Part shown: positions 13,301 through 27,700 of the stretch, piece by piece
How the letters are laid out: every line of letters starts with the position of its first letter
How positions within the stretch are numbered: position 1 is the first letter of the stretch
From: Lingula anatina
Taxonomy: Eukaryota; Brachiopoda; Lingulata; Lingulida; Lingulidae
DNA: 64,000 nt
Direction of reading: 5' to 3'
Assembly: GCF_001039355.2 (NCBI RefSeq)
Contig: NW_019775946.1
Location: 384,417-448,416, forward strand
Position numbers and translations under genes: made by a program
The notes under the pieces: generated by a model
Told to the model about the DNA's origin: nothing
What the model saw: only the letters and a program-made list of their open reading frames with translations
The model's database searches: none

Positions 13301-16300
13301 ACCAAAGGTCTTTTTTCCTTCTTTATGTTGCTTAAAAAGTTTTTGGGAATCTAAATGAGTTGGGAGATTATGCCTTGATTTCTTGCCAGCAAGGGCAATT
13401 GGAATGACTTTGGCTTTACGAGGGGGATCCCTTGATGAGGGGCGAGATCATCTGTTGTTTTTGCTCACGGCAAATGATGGTTTTTTTGGTAATGTGTATA
13501 TGTGGTTTGTCTTATTTCATTTATTTGGTTAATCCCAGAAGATATGAGTTTAGGATGAAGCAGAAAATTGGTAATCATGATCAATCTTGCTGTTCATTAC
13601 ATCTCATAATGTATGAAAATGATACATTTTTTTTCTGAAGTCGTCTGGTACTGAGATCGTTTTCCTAGGACTTTTAAACACCTTGGTGAATAACAAGGCT
13701 TTCTGGAAAAAGTTTGATGAAACCAAAAATAAAAACCAGTCCATTTGTATTTTGGACATTCATTATGAAGGAAATGTGTATTTTATTGATAGCAATGAGT
13801 TTTCCATAGTTTTTGTTTGAGTGTTATTTTAGGCAGTGTAAAAAAAAATTTTTTCTTTAATTTCCTTTTTGAAACATTTTAATTTTTATCTTATATTTCT
13901 CTCTTTAAACAAGCTTTTCATCAATGAAGATGGGGTTAAGGGCAGGGGGTGGGAGGGGGGTGCAGATTGTTCCCCTGCAGCAGCTGCCTGGATATAAACT
14001 ATTCCTGATGGTGTCCCATCAATCTACAAGTGTTGATCCAAGCTATTGTGCCAGCCTGTTTATAGGTGCTCAGCTACTTTGTAGTGGGGAGAATGGGCCT
14101 TAGATATTTCTTTATGTTGAATTTGATGCCTTTTAACTTATGCTGGGAGATTTTTTATTAGGATACACCAGACTCCACAGGGAGCTCTTGATCCATAGCC
14201 ACCAGTGACAACAAAAAAAGCAATACCAGCACAATGTAAGATCCGTTACACGCCCTGCAGTTACTACGGCTCACTATGTAGGTACTTTGATGTAAGAAGA
14301 ACAGGGACAAACACAGCGGCATAGCACTCACGCCACACCAGACTAGATTGGCATTATTATACTATTGCAACCACCACAGAAAAAAAGGAAATCTTAGCTG
14401 GGCTTCCTTGAGAAACATTTATTTTGAATTAATTCTATTTTAAGTGCCTTTTATTAGATCAAGATGAAGTGTGAATGGCCCCACCTTAATGCCCGGAGTG
14501 AGGAAAGTGTAAATTATCCCACGTTAAAAGATGGGGGCTTGGCTCACATATCAAACTAGATAAAATTGATGTACTCTTGGCCTATTGTTAATAATGGTTA
14601 CAGTAATAATTATGTGGTATAAATCAAGGAGAGATATGGAGACAGATATATAAATATCAGGAGATGATTACCCTGCCATGCATTGTGATAAATTTCTGAT
14701 CATCCCCTCCTATTCAAGTCTTTGTCTGGTCACAAAGTGGACCAATGTGCCTTTAGGCAACAGAGAGAAACTCAACGGTACGGAATGCAAACACTTTATT
14801 ATGAAAAAAATGGAATTCATTCTTCTATTGTTAGTTTGTCAATTCAACCACATTTATTAATGTGTGCGTGTGTTTGTGAAATGTGCATCACCAAAAAAAA
14901 GTTCTTGACCCTTCTTATCCAATAAAGACACTTCTGAGGAGAAAAATACCCAAATAATTGAAAGCTGAATATCTGATATTACAAACATTGCTTGATTGAT
15001 ATGAAAGGTGCTCATGTGTGACAATGAATACATTTTAATGACCGATTGCTCCATATTTAATTCAGAAAATTTGGACTGGATTCCTGACTTAACGAATATT
15101 TCAGTAAATATCCCCAGATAAGATATTTCACATTTAAGCCTCAGATCTGAAAAGTTTGTCCCTCCAATAACATGATGTTGTTCCATTTTATTTCAATAGA
15201 AATCCCATATGTGTGGTGGGTGAGAAAGTCTTTGGTTGACCTATTACAAGGCCAGGGGTCACTTCATGCCAATTATCTGGAAAAGGAGATTTAATAGTGT
15301 ACCAGTATATAGCCATGGTGGTGGAAAAAAAGAAGAAACTTGAGAATGGCACAGATTGTTAAACTACAAGCACACACATCCTGGTTTGATTAATCCTTCA
15401 TTGCAAATTAGAGAAACTTTGGTACTACAGGTAACATGGATGGTTGGGCTGTCCTTCTACATGATATCAGTGGAATTGGTTAATTTAAAACATTTCCAGG
15501 ATTTGGAGAAATAAAGTTTAAAAAGGCAGTTTAAAATTGAAAATAAAATGTTTTGCTGGGTTTGGCTCTTAGTTTATGGGAAATGAACAAAGTAAGAAAA
15601 AAACTATTTCACACGTGCAATAACAGAGTAAAAAGATTGCTACAGATGATTTAGGTGTGCATATACCTTTTAATACTTATTTTTATTTAAAATATTTAGA
15701 TAATACTATTTATTTCTAAAGATCAAGACGGGTCGAACACATCCCAAGAATTTTGACAAGGATCCATAACAGCAAAATACAAAATCCACAATCTGAGATA
15801 TTGAGAAATATATTGATAAAAAGTCTCCATCAAGTTACAAATTGGACTAAAAGGTAATATTATACATGATGAATAAACAGATCATATGACAAACCCTTCA
15901 GAGTTTAAAGAACTGGCAATACAGAGCCAAAAACCGCTCCATGATTTTGCTTTGAAAGGTAGTAGTAATCATCTAAGTGAAACTGACCTGGTAACTCTAA
16001 GATCGAACATAGATTCATTTTGTAATTACAGAACCAACGGAAATAGAACAAGAGTTGATGATGAGATTCCAGGGAAGGATTAGGACAGTAAAAGGGCACT
16101 GGAAGAGATAAGATCCTCTCCAACACCTGTTTTGATGCATTTACCTGTTTGATTTAGATGCCTGGGTTTAGATCTCTTGATGCAAGCAAGTTTATTATGC
16201 TTCATCCCTTAAGACAGTTACACAGTAAGAAGAGTAGTTTGGTATAGGTTAAACAGGCACTAATAAGTTCTTTTTCCTTATCAGGAGCTGCACATTCTGT

Positions 16301-19300
16301 AACAGATTTTTTTTCTCTAAAGTATCTCTCCTCCCCCACATGCAGCCCTGCCCCACCCCTCAACTTTCACAGGAAGGTTTCCCCATGTGATTAAGTGAAT
16401 GCACAATATGGCATTGAATTATTGCTATTTATCAGCTTGATTTGAGCAATGTACAGCTTTTGTCCTCTAGGCCTTGGCAAAGGATTAGCAATCAATTATG
16501 ATGTAAAAATTATTTAATTAGGGTTATACATCAAATGGTACTACTGAAAATCAATGGGCACAGCTTATTGGATTGTATAACTTATCAATTTGTAATCGTT
16601 AGAGAAACAAGTATAAGGGAATTATCTCCTGGTACAGAATTATCTGTCTTTGTATCTTCATTAAGGCTGAAATCAGGACAGCTTGTCACGCTTATAAAAG
16701 GAATCAAAACTTTTCTAATTCTCCTGCTGTCTACGTTCTTAAATAGTGACAGCTGTGCAAAGTTGAGGATTTGGCATATCAAACACAATGGTCTTGTAAT
16801 GGGTACACCTTAATGAATGCAATTTGAGTGAAAAACAGGTGTTCTAGTAGGTGTTCCTGTAAAATCCAAATCATATCATATATAACAAAACTGTATATGT
16901 TAAAAGCCAACAAAATTATTATCAGGTAGGAATTGGCAAACAACCAACCAATTACAATCAATGGAATTTCAAATTCTGGAAATTTGTGGCTCAGTAAAGG
17001 AGCAAAGATGACAGCAGGTTTTGAGATGGTCTTAATTGGCATATTACATCTTGTTTTATTTGTGGGGTTTGGTTTGATTATATATCATACATGTGTATAT
17101 CAATTATTTGTGATGTGAATATCTGATCATTTATTCACTGCTGGGTGGTTTACATGCTGATAATTGAAAAGCAACCAGGACCTTTACTAATTACATAGCT
17201 AATCTGTGAATTACATGCTCAAAGACAGGTGCCGTGTTATGTGATCTATCAGATCAGCTCTTCCTTGGGAGATTCAGAATGCTGTAGGCTGCGAGCATTC
17301 ATCAATACTCATTGGCTGAATATGAGACCAAATGTTACTGCCTATAAACACTACAAAAATGTGTTATTTGCTCTCTGAAAATAATGTTCTTCGAAAAGGG
17401 CCAGAGAGCATGTGAACTAGAAAATATCAAATAAGTACATGTCCTGATCTTAAAATTGTTTGCTTGATTTAGCACAATAGTTCTTGTAGTGCTTTTGAAA
17501 GAATATGATAAAGTTGGAAGATATAGTGCAAGACCTGCTCTGTTCTAACTTATCTGAAGTGCTGTATTTGATCTGTTATTGTATATGTTGAAAATGAGGA
17601 TTTATTTCCACTTCATTTATAACGCTTAAATCTTGAAAAGCCTTGGTAAACCGAACAATATCCATGCTTTAAAATCACAATAGGCCCTATCTCTTAATAT
17701 TGTTATATCTGTATGTACTTAAAGGTTATACGCTTTGAGTGGTATTGACATGAAAGGAAGTTTTTTCCAATAGTTAAAGGCAATGTGAAAAAATCAAAAA
17801 GAAAAACCGAAATATTGCTCTCATACAATTTACACTTGAAAGACATTTCAGCCTTATATTGGCGCCGTAACCTGCCATTACCATTATCATACATTATGCC
17901 AAAATGACGACTGTTTTCTTCATAAATCAAAGATTTTGCTTTTCTGCGATCAGGTTTCTGAAAAATGAACTATTAAGTTGCAAAAAAGTGTTTATTTGTA
18001 TTTTTACCAGATTCCCATGGAAGAAAAGTATAAAATAGTTTGTAATCATTTTAATTGTAAGATGCTTTCTGTCATNTTCATTTTGTAATTACAGAACCAA
18101 CGGAAATAGAACAAGAGTTGATGATGAGATTCCAGGGAAGGATTAGGACAGTAAAAGGGCACTGGAAGAGATAAGATCCTCTCCAACACCTGTTTTGATG
18201 CATTTACCTGTTTGATTTAGATGCCTGGGTTTAGATCTCTTGATGCAAGCAAGTTTATTATGCTTCATCCCTTAAGACAGTTACACAGTAAGAAGAGTAG
18301 TTTGGTATAGGTTAAACAGGCACTAATAAGTTCTTTTTCCTTATCAGGGGCTGCACATTCTGTAACAGATTTTTTTTCTCTAAAGTATCTCTCCTCCCCC
18401 ACATGCAGCCCTGCCCCACCCCTCAACTTTCACAGGAAGGTTTCCCCATGTGATTAAGTGAATGCACAATATGGCATTGAATTATTGCTATTTATCAGCT
18501 TGATTTGAGCAATGTACAGCTTTTGTCCTCTAGGCCTTGGCAAAGGATTAGCAATCAATTATGATGTAAAAATTATTTAATTAGGGTTATACATCAAATG
18601 GTACTACTGAAAATCAATGGGCACCGCTTATTGGATTGTATAACTTATCAATTTGTAATCGTTAGAGAAACAAGTATAAGGGAATTATCTCCTGGTACAG
18701 AATTATCTGTCTTTGTATCTTCATTAAGGCTGAAATCAGGACAGCTTGTCACGCTTATAAAAGGAATCAAAACTTTTCTAATTCTCCTGCTGTCTACGTT
18801 CTTAAATAGTGACAGCTGTGCAAAGTTGAGGATTTGGCATATCAAACACAATGGTCTTGTAATGGGTACACCTTAATGAATGCAATTTGAGTGAAAAACA
18901 GGTGTGTTAGTAGGTGTTCCTGTAAAATCCAAATCATATCATATATAACAAAACTGTATATGTTAAATGCCAACAAAATTATTATCAGGTAGGAATTGGC
19001 AAACAACCAACCAATTACAATCAATGGAATTTCAAATTCTGGAAATTTGTGGCTCAGTAAAGGAGCAAAGATGACAGCAGGTTTTGAGATGGTCTTAATT
19101 GGCATATTACATCTTGTTTTATTTGTGGGGTTTGGTTTGATTATATATCATACATGTGTATATCAATTATTTGTGATGTGAATATCTGATCATTTATTCA
19201 CTGCTGGGTGGTTTACATGCTGATAATTGAAAAGCAACCAGGACCTTTACTAATTACATAGCTAATCTGTGAATTACATGCTCAAAGACAGGTGCCGTGT

Positions 19301-21761
19301 TATGTGATCTATCAGATCAGCTCTTCCTTGGGAGATTCAGAATGCTGTAGGCTGCGAGCATTCATCAATACTCATTGGCTGAATATGAGACCAAATGTTA
19401 CTGCCTATAAACACTACAAAAATGTGTTATTTGCTCTCTGAAAATAATGTTCTTCGAAAAGGGCCAGAGAGCATGTGAACTAGAAAATATCAAATAAGTA
19501 CATGTCCTGATCTTAAAATTGTTTGCTTGATTTAGCACAATAGTTCTTGTAGTGCTTTTGAAAGAATATGATAAAGTTGGAAGATATAGTGCAAGACCTG
19601 CTCTGTTCTAACTTATCTGAAGTGCTGTATTTGATCTGTTATTGTATATGTTGAAAATGAGGATTTATTTCCACTTCATTTATAACGCTTAAATCTTGAA
19701 AAGCCTTGGTAAACCGAACAATACCCATGCTTTAAAATCACAATAGGCCCTATCTCTTAATATTGTTATATCTGTATGTACTTAAAGGTTATACGCTTTG
19801 AGTGGTATTGACATGAAAGGAAGTTTTTTCCAATAGTTAAAGGCAATGTGAAAAAATCAAAAAGAAAAACCGAAATATTGCTCTCATACAATTTACACTT
19901 GAAAGACATTTCAGCCTTATATTGGCGCCGTAACCTGCCATTACCATTATCATACATTATGCCAAAATGACGACTGTTTTCTTCATAAATCAAAGATTTT
20001 GCTTTTCTGCGATCAGGTTTCTGAAAAATGAACTATTAAGTTGCAAAAAAGTGTTTATTTGTATTTTTACCAGATTCCCATGGAAGAAAAGTATAAAATA
20101 GTTTGTAATCATTTTAATTGTAAGATGCTTTCTGTCATTGTAGTTTGGTAGGAAAACACTAAGTAATGAACAGCACAATGTGTTTGGACACTGGAATTAT
20201 CAAAAAAAAAAAAGACTAGAGATTAAAGGAAAATATTCAGCAAGATGTGATAGAAATGACAAGTTTTTCTTTGCAGATAAACCCTGTTTGAAATTCGCTT
20301 GAACAATTTCATGATGTATTTACAAGGGCATTTTTGTATTCATCCCATTCTGATATACCTAAAATACATTATTTACCCATATAGCATTTCCTTGTAAGTA
20401 TACATATGCAAGTGACCAACTTGTGAAAATAGAACGGGAGATAATTGTAGTTGTGTGTATTAAGGAAATAGATCATATGGCAAAAAAAAAGAAAATGAAC
20501 AAAAGCTTCATACAAGTTTTAAGATGTTCAGAGGGTCAGATAATGAGGCAGACTGATATCTACCATTATTTCCGATATTTTCCTCCCATTTATAAGATTG
20601 ATCACTTTATACTTCCTACAGTTTTTCTTTCTTTTTTCTCTTTTTATCTTTTTTTTAACTTGTATTGTTGTCCCTATTTGTTGTGGTGATTGATGGTTTG
20701 ATACCTATGCCAGAGGCTTTTGTCTGGGTATGAGGGCAAATCCATTTATTTTTAAATTTTAGAAGTATTGAATTTTGTTCTTTCATATAACTTCAAATTA
20801 AGTCCAAATTAACTGCCACCAGCCATGGTTTATTTTCTTCTTGTTAGTTCAGCTAGTAAGTTTATACATTGAGCTGATATAATGGCACCCTGTTGATATC
20901 AATTGAAAGAATTAGACAGATTTTTTTGGTGGTCAAAGTTTTGAGCCATTAAAAAATAGATTGTTTGTCTTTGAATAGTATTTGATATACTGCTGACCAT
21001 AAATCTTTCTTCTAATTTTACTGAATTTTTTTTGCTGATTTTGCGTTCTCACTTCCGAAAAGCCTCTGGTTTTGCATGGTATTTACAGGTTTTTTATTGG
21101 TTTTTTATGTCAGTGAATATTAAATGGTATTTTGCATGTTTGAGCCTATTTAAATGTTTATATGTAGAAAACTTTATTTATAATTTTTATTTGACTATTA
21201 AACTGCACATAAACAAACATTTTTAAAAACAAATCTCATCAGAGATAATTTAAGGTAAAAATATCCTTTAATTTGGCTGCAGGCTTTGTGTGCTCATCTA
21301 CTTTTCTATGCAGGACACAGTAATTTTTGAATTTAGAAAATGCTCTTTGTCTCTTGGAGACAATGGTTTTTGTTTATTCATGAGGTTAATCATAGGCAAA
21401 AACTGGTTTCCAATGTTTGCCCGTGTATTTATTATTTTTTTCATTATATGCCTGTATGTTCTTCAAAAGATATGTGGCAGTTGGCTGAGAAATGTTGATT
21501 AAAATATTCATGGTTCGCCAAAATCTCGATATTTATTTGGTAATTTGTTTAGCAGACATTGACATGTTCCATCAATTTTATGTAAACCATCATAAAAAAA
21601 GTAATGTCTTGAAAATTGAATGTTTGTTATGATGCATGGCTGATTATGCGTCATAAATTTCCAGGTAATCTAAGTGAAATGAGTATGTGGTTGTTAGTCA
21701 TCTTCTCTACTTTTCCAGGTTGATAAAGTTCCTCTTCTTAGTTACAAGTTGTGATTTAAAG

Positions 21762-21794
<33 letters not shown>

Positions 21795-24700
21795 TGCCAG
21801 ATTTTGTACAATTTTCAAAATAGAGTGATTTTTGAAAGGTATCATTTATTTGTTTTAGTTTGCATATTGATAGACCATGATAAGCAGGAGGGTGGGTGAG
21901 TGGATAAAAGTTATTGCGTGCTGATGACATCAATATTAGGTCTATTTGTTTATTTATAATAATCACTTTTATTATCAAAGAGGAAATTACTTGTGTTAAC
22001 TTACTGTAGTTTTTCAGCTTAAATTTTGCTTCCTGTAGAAGTTAGATCTATATTCTTCTAAGGGATATCTGAAATTCTACGTAGCACTGAGTGCAGAACC
22101 ACCGGACCTCGCCATGTTTTGAAGTACATATAATTTATGATTCCACCACATGGATGGTCACGGCTCATCAAGTTTAGTTAGAAAAAAGGGAAAACATTTC
22201 AATGAAATAGGGTAGTAATGTCACACTACAGCTGGTGAAAATATGAACCCCTCCCACTAATGGAAATTCAGGTTCTAGAAATATGCTTGAATTTGCAGTC
22301 ACCCGAAGTACATTCAGGGTTTATTTGTGGATGGTTTCTTTCACTGCTCAAACTGTGTATTTGCATTAGAAGTTATTTTCATGGTTTGGGCATGTTTTAT
22401 TTCGATCTTGTTCTCTTTTTTAATCATTGCCAAAATGGATACCTGGGACTAATGTACATAAAGTTGCGGATATGACGTCAACTTGAAATTGGAAAAGAAA
22501 GTTAATTCAGATGCAAAACAATTTATTTTATTTATTCATTTCCTGCTAACTGTTGCTGTTATTGCATTTTTAACAACATTTCCTTGCATCCATTTTTAAA
22601 TTTGCATATAACCATTTTAAATTAGCCATATTGGTGGTAATGATCATGCTAAATATAATGATATCCATTGTTTCATTGGCAGCAGTCACAGCCTTATCAC
22701 AGTAAAAGAGGGTGTGGACAATTTGCAAATCACTTCAAAAATGAACAACATTTGCCCAAAATTGGCCTTCTTGCAATTGATTTCATGATTATAGAATCCA
22801 GAAAATATCAGAATTTCTAGACATACCCCCAGTTGGACATAATCTTTATTTGTGCACTGAAGCATCTTTTAAAGAGTTTAGAACTTCGGCATTGCACTCT
22901 GGGTTTTGTATTATGCTACGACCTAATCACATTCTACCAAAGAAATAATTAGCGTGAGCAGATGTAGGCAATCAAACTTTTCATTGATTCCAGATCTTGC
23001 TCAGCACTTTAATAGGGCTTAATACTATTTATTGCGGGAACCTGATGGACAAAAATTAGTTTCATTTGGAGTTTATTAGGTTTCAAAAATTTATAGATGG
23101 GCTCTTTGGAGAATTTTGTCAAAGGGGAATCCTTTAATCTTCAGGGGTTGTGAGAAATTTGCAGGACTTGGCACCTCCACACCATTACTTTCAGACCAGT
23201 AGGTTTTGAAACCGGGGCATTTTACTGATCCTAATTTAATAGAAACAAATACAATAAAATGTAGCAATCCCAGTACACCACATTGGTTGTTTATTAGACA
23301 GATAATGACTTGCAGCAATCAATCAAGGTCACAGTGGAGACACACAGAAGGCAGTCTAAACTAGACAGGAGATGGGAAAGAAATTAAAGATTTAGTTTTA
23401 ATTTCCAGAGAAAAATCAAGACTGGCATTTGATATGATCTGTGGGAATAATTGGCTTGTGGATTTTTCATCTGATGATGTATTGGTCCAGCAGCCTCCTG
23501 AACATTTACCAGTGGTTGCAAAAACAACGGGTGTCAGGAAATAGCAAAACTCCCCTGTTGGTTCTAAGCCAAATTGACATCAAAAAGGTTATTTTATTTG
23601 ACTGTCATTAAATCACATTTTGGATTTTTGTGAAATCTTTCTTAGTGCCCCAAAACATCTGATTTCCAGGGCAAGCCAATCTTGTTAAATTGGAAGATAG
23701 TTGAAGAGGCACTTGCAGCCTTAGTTAGATTGAAGATGTATGTTTTTCTCAGGAAGTAGTTGCTGTAGGGTCTTCTGTGAACAGGTTTCCATCATATCTG
23801 TGTAATCTTAACTTATCCTAATCTAAAGAAAACATCTGAAGATTCTGGGCTTTAAATGATGTTGTCCTAATGATTTAGTGCAGCCATCTCACTCCAGGGC
23901 AAAACCTTCACCTGGCTTGCCCCTTGTCCACCATCAGCCAAGCCAATGTCCATTTTAATTTTGAAACACCTTTTGACAAGATAGCCTGTTATGCAACCAT
24001 GTATTTGCATATTGTTTGCTATATATAGTTAACATACATTACTGAAAAAATTGTAAGATTGTGAAGAAATGAAAAAATGGATATATGTCATTTTGAAATG
24101 TTGTTAAAAGAAAAATTCTTTGTAATGTTGAGAAAATCGCATTGCATGTTAACCCATGTCCAGTAAGCTACGTGGATTGTTATTTTTTCTTTTTGATGAT
24201 TCATATTTTTTTTAATTCCTTTTTTTAACTGAATAGTTTCTATACTTAAATGTGCATTTCTTAAAAACTAAGATATTTTAATTCAAAAGTTGTAAGTGGG
24301 ACAAAAATATTTCAATCCATATTTCAGACTGTGTGGAAATAGGGTTGGTACGATTCAAATCCAAAAGGACATGATTGCACATTGGATATTTATTGAAACT
24401 TCCTAAGTATTTTCCACAATTTGATTTTTCCCCTGAACAAATGTATCTGCATGTCTATTTTCTGTGTCTCTGTGGTTTAAACTGAATGTTTATATATGCC
24501 CAAACACTGTTTATATCTGTCAACAATCAATGCAGCAAATGTTTCTTCTTTTCCAATTTTTGAATTTCCTAATTTAAAAGGGTTACAACTTGGACAACAT
24601 TTTACCCCCTTGCAATTAGGTTAAACTAATGCTACCAGAACCCATGCCTACAGTATTCCAAAAAAAAACTTCATAAACCAATCATGGTGTCTTTTTTGCC

Positions 24701-27700
24701 TTTCTTGCATTATCATTCTGTTCTTATTATCTTCCAGTGATAGATCTCTGAAAATGGAAGTTGATGTGTCCTAGAGGACCAGCTCCCTTTCTGCATTATA
24801 TCTTCAATCCATGTATAATTTCTAATTCCAATATCAATTTGGGAATGTCTCTATGGCAAGGTGTGGGCCTCAGCTGACAAGAGAGATATGAGGTGTGAAG
24901 CTATTTCCCAGATATGAAAATATTTAGTCATTTATATCAACCCAAATCACCTTCACTGAGTCTAATATCATTTTGATATTATCTTGGTAGTTTGGTGATG
25001 GTCTGTGGAGAATACTGAAGCATATTGAGAGAGGCCGATGATTTGATTTTTACCATTAATTTACTGTCTGTTGCAGCTCCACACTCAATAAAGTAACTCT
25101 CTCTTGAGGGACTAGCAGTAATGGGGTCTCTGAACTCCATGCCACAGAATCTATCACAGCTTTAATAGTCCAGCTTTGATAGATTATTGTGAGATATAAA
25201 TGTTTGTAGAACATGCTTCTAAAATCATCAGTGTACTAAAGGGAATAAATGGACATCATATAATCAAACTTGAGGAAAAGGGATGAAATGACAATGTGTT
25301 GCCTTGACTGAATGTCGAAGTACGACAAACAGAAAAACAAGTGAAAACAAAGAAATTGTTCCATGGAAATAATCTTTCACAAAACTTCCATTACATTTGT
25401 GCATTATTAGATTCAACATCTTGCATAACTGCTTTCTAAAATCTGTCTTTAGTAATTTTTCTTGATCATTTGTCATTTTAATGATGGTTCATATGACTCA
25501 ATTACACATAATGAAGCCTCTGATAATTATAAGGTCATTACGTGCCTCATTCAGTCCCTGTGCTAATAGTAATCTTATGTAATCGTGCTGAAATATCTGT
25601 GTCATCTCGTGAAATGCCGTCAGAATCATTTGGTGATTATTTCAATGAAGTTTTCATGAGTGATAAGTCAAATAATACTTCTAAAGAGAATTTATTATTT
25701 GAGGCACTAGTCTGGGTCAACAGGTCTTGTTGCCTGAATGTGTAATGCATACAAATACCCAATTGACTTGAAAACTACACTGGATTCAGATAAGATTTCT
25801 AGATAACAAAATAGAAAATCAAATTTCAATCAGAGATAATTCCTTTGCAAATTCAATTACGACCTATGTTTCATTGACCTGAAATTGATTTTTAAGTTTG
25901 TTTGCTCTTGAAAGATTTGAATTACAAGAACGGCTCAATGTAAAATAGGTTTAACGGATTGAGATCTTGGTAATTTTTTTCCAGAGGAACTACAAAACAT
26001 TATTCTTCACTTGTGAAATGCATGTCTTCATTTATTTAAAAAAACTTTTTGTTGTTTCAAACAGTGAGCAAGTGGTTCTCAGCTGAGCATAGTGCAAAGG
26101 CGACTAACAAAGGTTGCGCCAAGAAATGCAGTATCTGCACTCCCAGATAAAGGACAGTAAATGAAACAAAATCGTATTGCCATGCAGACTATGTGGAACC
26201 TGGCAATCACATCTTTGTGAAATTTCAATCAAGTATGAATACATGGATTAACCTAATGAATTGAAATGTTTTCGTTTCAGGCACACCTGTCAACAGAATC
26301 CCAATCATGGCAAAGCAGACACTGGATTTATATGAATTGTTTAGATTGGTTGTCTCCAAAGGAGGATTGGTGGAAGTGATCAACAAGAAACTTTGGCGTG
26401 AGATTACCAAAGGACTCAACTTACCATCCTCTATCACAAGTGCTGCATTTACATTAAGGACACAGTAAGTGCTGTTTTCTTCCTTTTTTCTTTTAACCAA
26501 AAGTCCATACTATAACTGCTAGTGGAATTACTTTTGTTTATTGATGTTTGTGTAAGTCTCTGCATTGCAATTACAACAATGTTTTCTTGACAAGAACCAA
26601 AAATGTTTTAGGAAACTTTTTATAATGAAAAGATGACGTAAAATTTTTCCAGATACATGAAATACCTCTACCCATTTGAATGTGAGAAATTAAAACTAAG
26701 CACTCCATCAGAGTTGCAAGCAGCCATTGATGGCAATCGGCGAGAAGGACGCAGGCCTAGTTACGGCTACGACTTCGCGTCTCCTGGTGCTCCAACACTG
26801 GTGCCACCACAAACACATCACCTCAATGGTGGACTACTAAACGGGTTCCACTTTGGACTGAATGGTTCCCTTGGTGCTCATGGTCTGAATGGGAGCCTTG
26901 GCTCTGCACTCAGCAATGGACTGAATGGTGGCTTAAATGGAATGGGCAGTGGGAAAACCAGTAGCTGTGGATCTTCTGGTAAGACTAACTTTTTCTTTAT
27001 ATTTTTATTTTTCTGTGCTTGTGCTTTTTTTTTTTTTTTTATTGTGATTTTATTTTAACCATTGTTTGTTCCATAAAAAAGAAAAAAATAAAATGTAATT
27101 ATTTTTGTTTTGTTTTGTTTTATAATTATTTTACAGTATGCATGGTACCAAATGTTATTTACCTGTGTGATGAGTGGATAAGCACTATCCTGAAAAAAAT
27201 CTAAAAGATATTTATATATTCCACCTTTATTTTTATGCCTTTTATGATACTTAGGTCTACTAAAATAATATGGTAAATGTGGTTAAATCAGCTTTTGATT
27301 GAAAGAAATTAAACATTTGCTTTCTCTTTAACAAATGGACTATTCTTATGAGAAACAACAACAAAAAAAGAACATTCTGTTTTATGTTGCAGTGCCTTCT
27401 TTAATAGTCCCCCAAGAGGCTTGGATAATTATGAATATAAAATGAAATGCTGGAAATTATTGACCGCAAAACATGTGTTGTATTTTCATAAGAAATACCC
27501 AAAGGATTATGTTATATATGTAAAAAAAGTTAATCAAAAATGTTATTAATTACTCAAGTTGCATTCATTATATGATCAAATAACTACCAGTAACCACTGT
27601 TTGTTTAATGCATTTAATTATCTAGCTTTAAAACTTGAAAAGAAATAAAACAGTTGTTTATGACTTCTTCACTGTGATATGCTGTTTGGTAATTTGTTTT

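Larger units (their letters stand above)
7302..26280 (+). other. ARID3: 19-kb ARID3 intron
   Basis: This large intron interrupts the ARID domain after MQKRG, in phase 1. No internal exon is supported. It contains a possible conserved element at 7808-8010, a G run at 8255-8265, ATT/TTA repeats near 8800 and 10570-10590, a 30-base T run at 21764-21793, and the 2,062-bp direct duplication at 16014-20138. Long introns in developmental transcription factor genes often hold enhancers. That is an expectation, not something seen here. Confidence 0.85.

Noticed and set aside
14857-15186. 109-codon minus-strand frame in the ARID3 intron
   Set aside because: No recognisable domain, AT-driven composition, and it lies within a confirmed intron on the other strand.
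16535-19181. Twin sets of open frames repeated at an offset of 2,063
   Set aside because: They are the same intronic frames seen twice because of the duplication. They are not a gene family.
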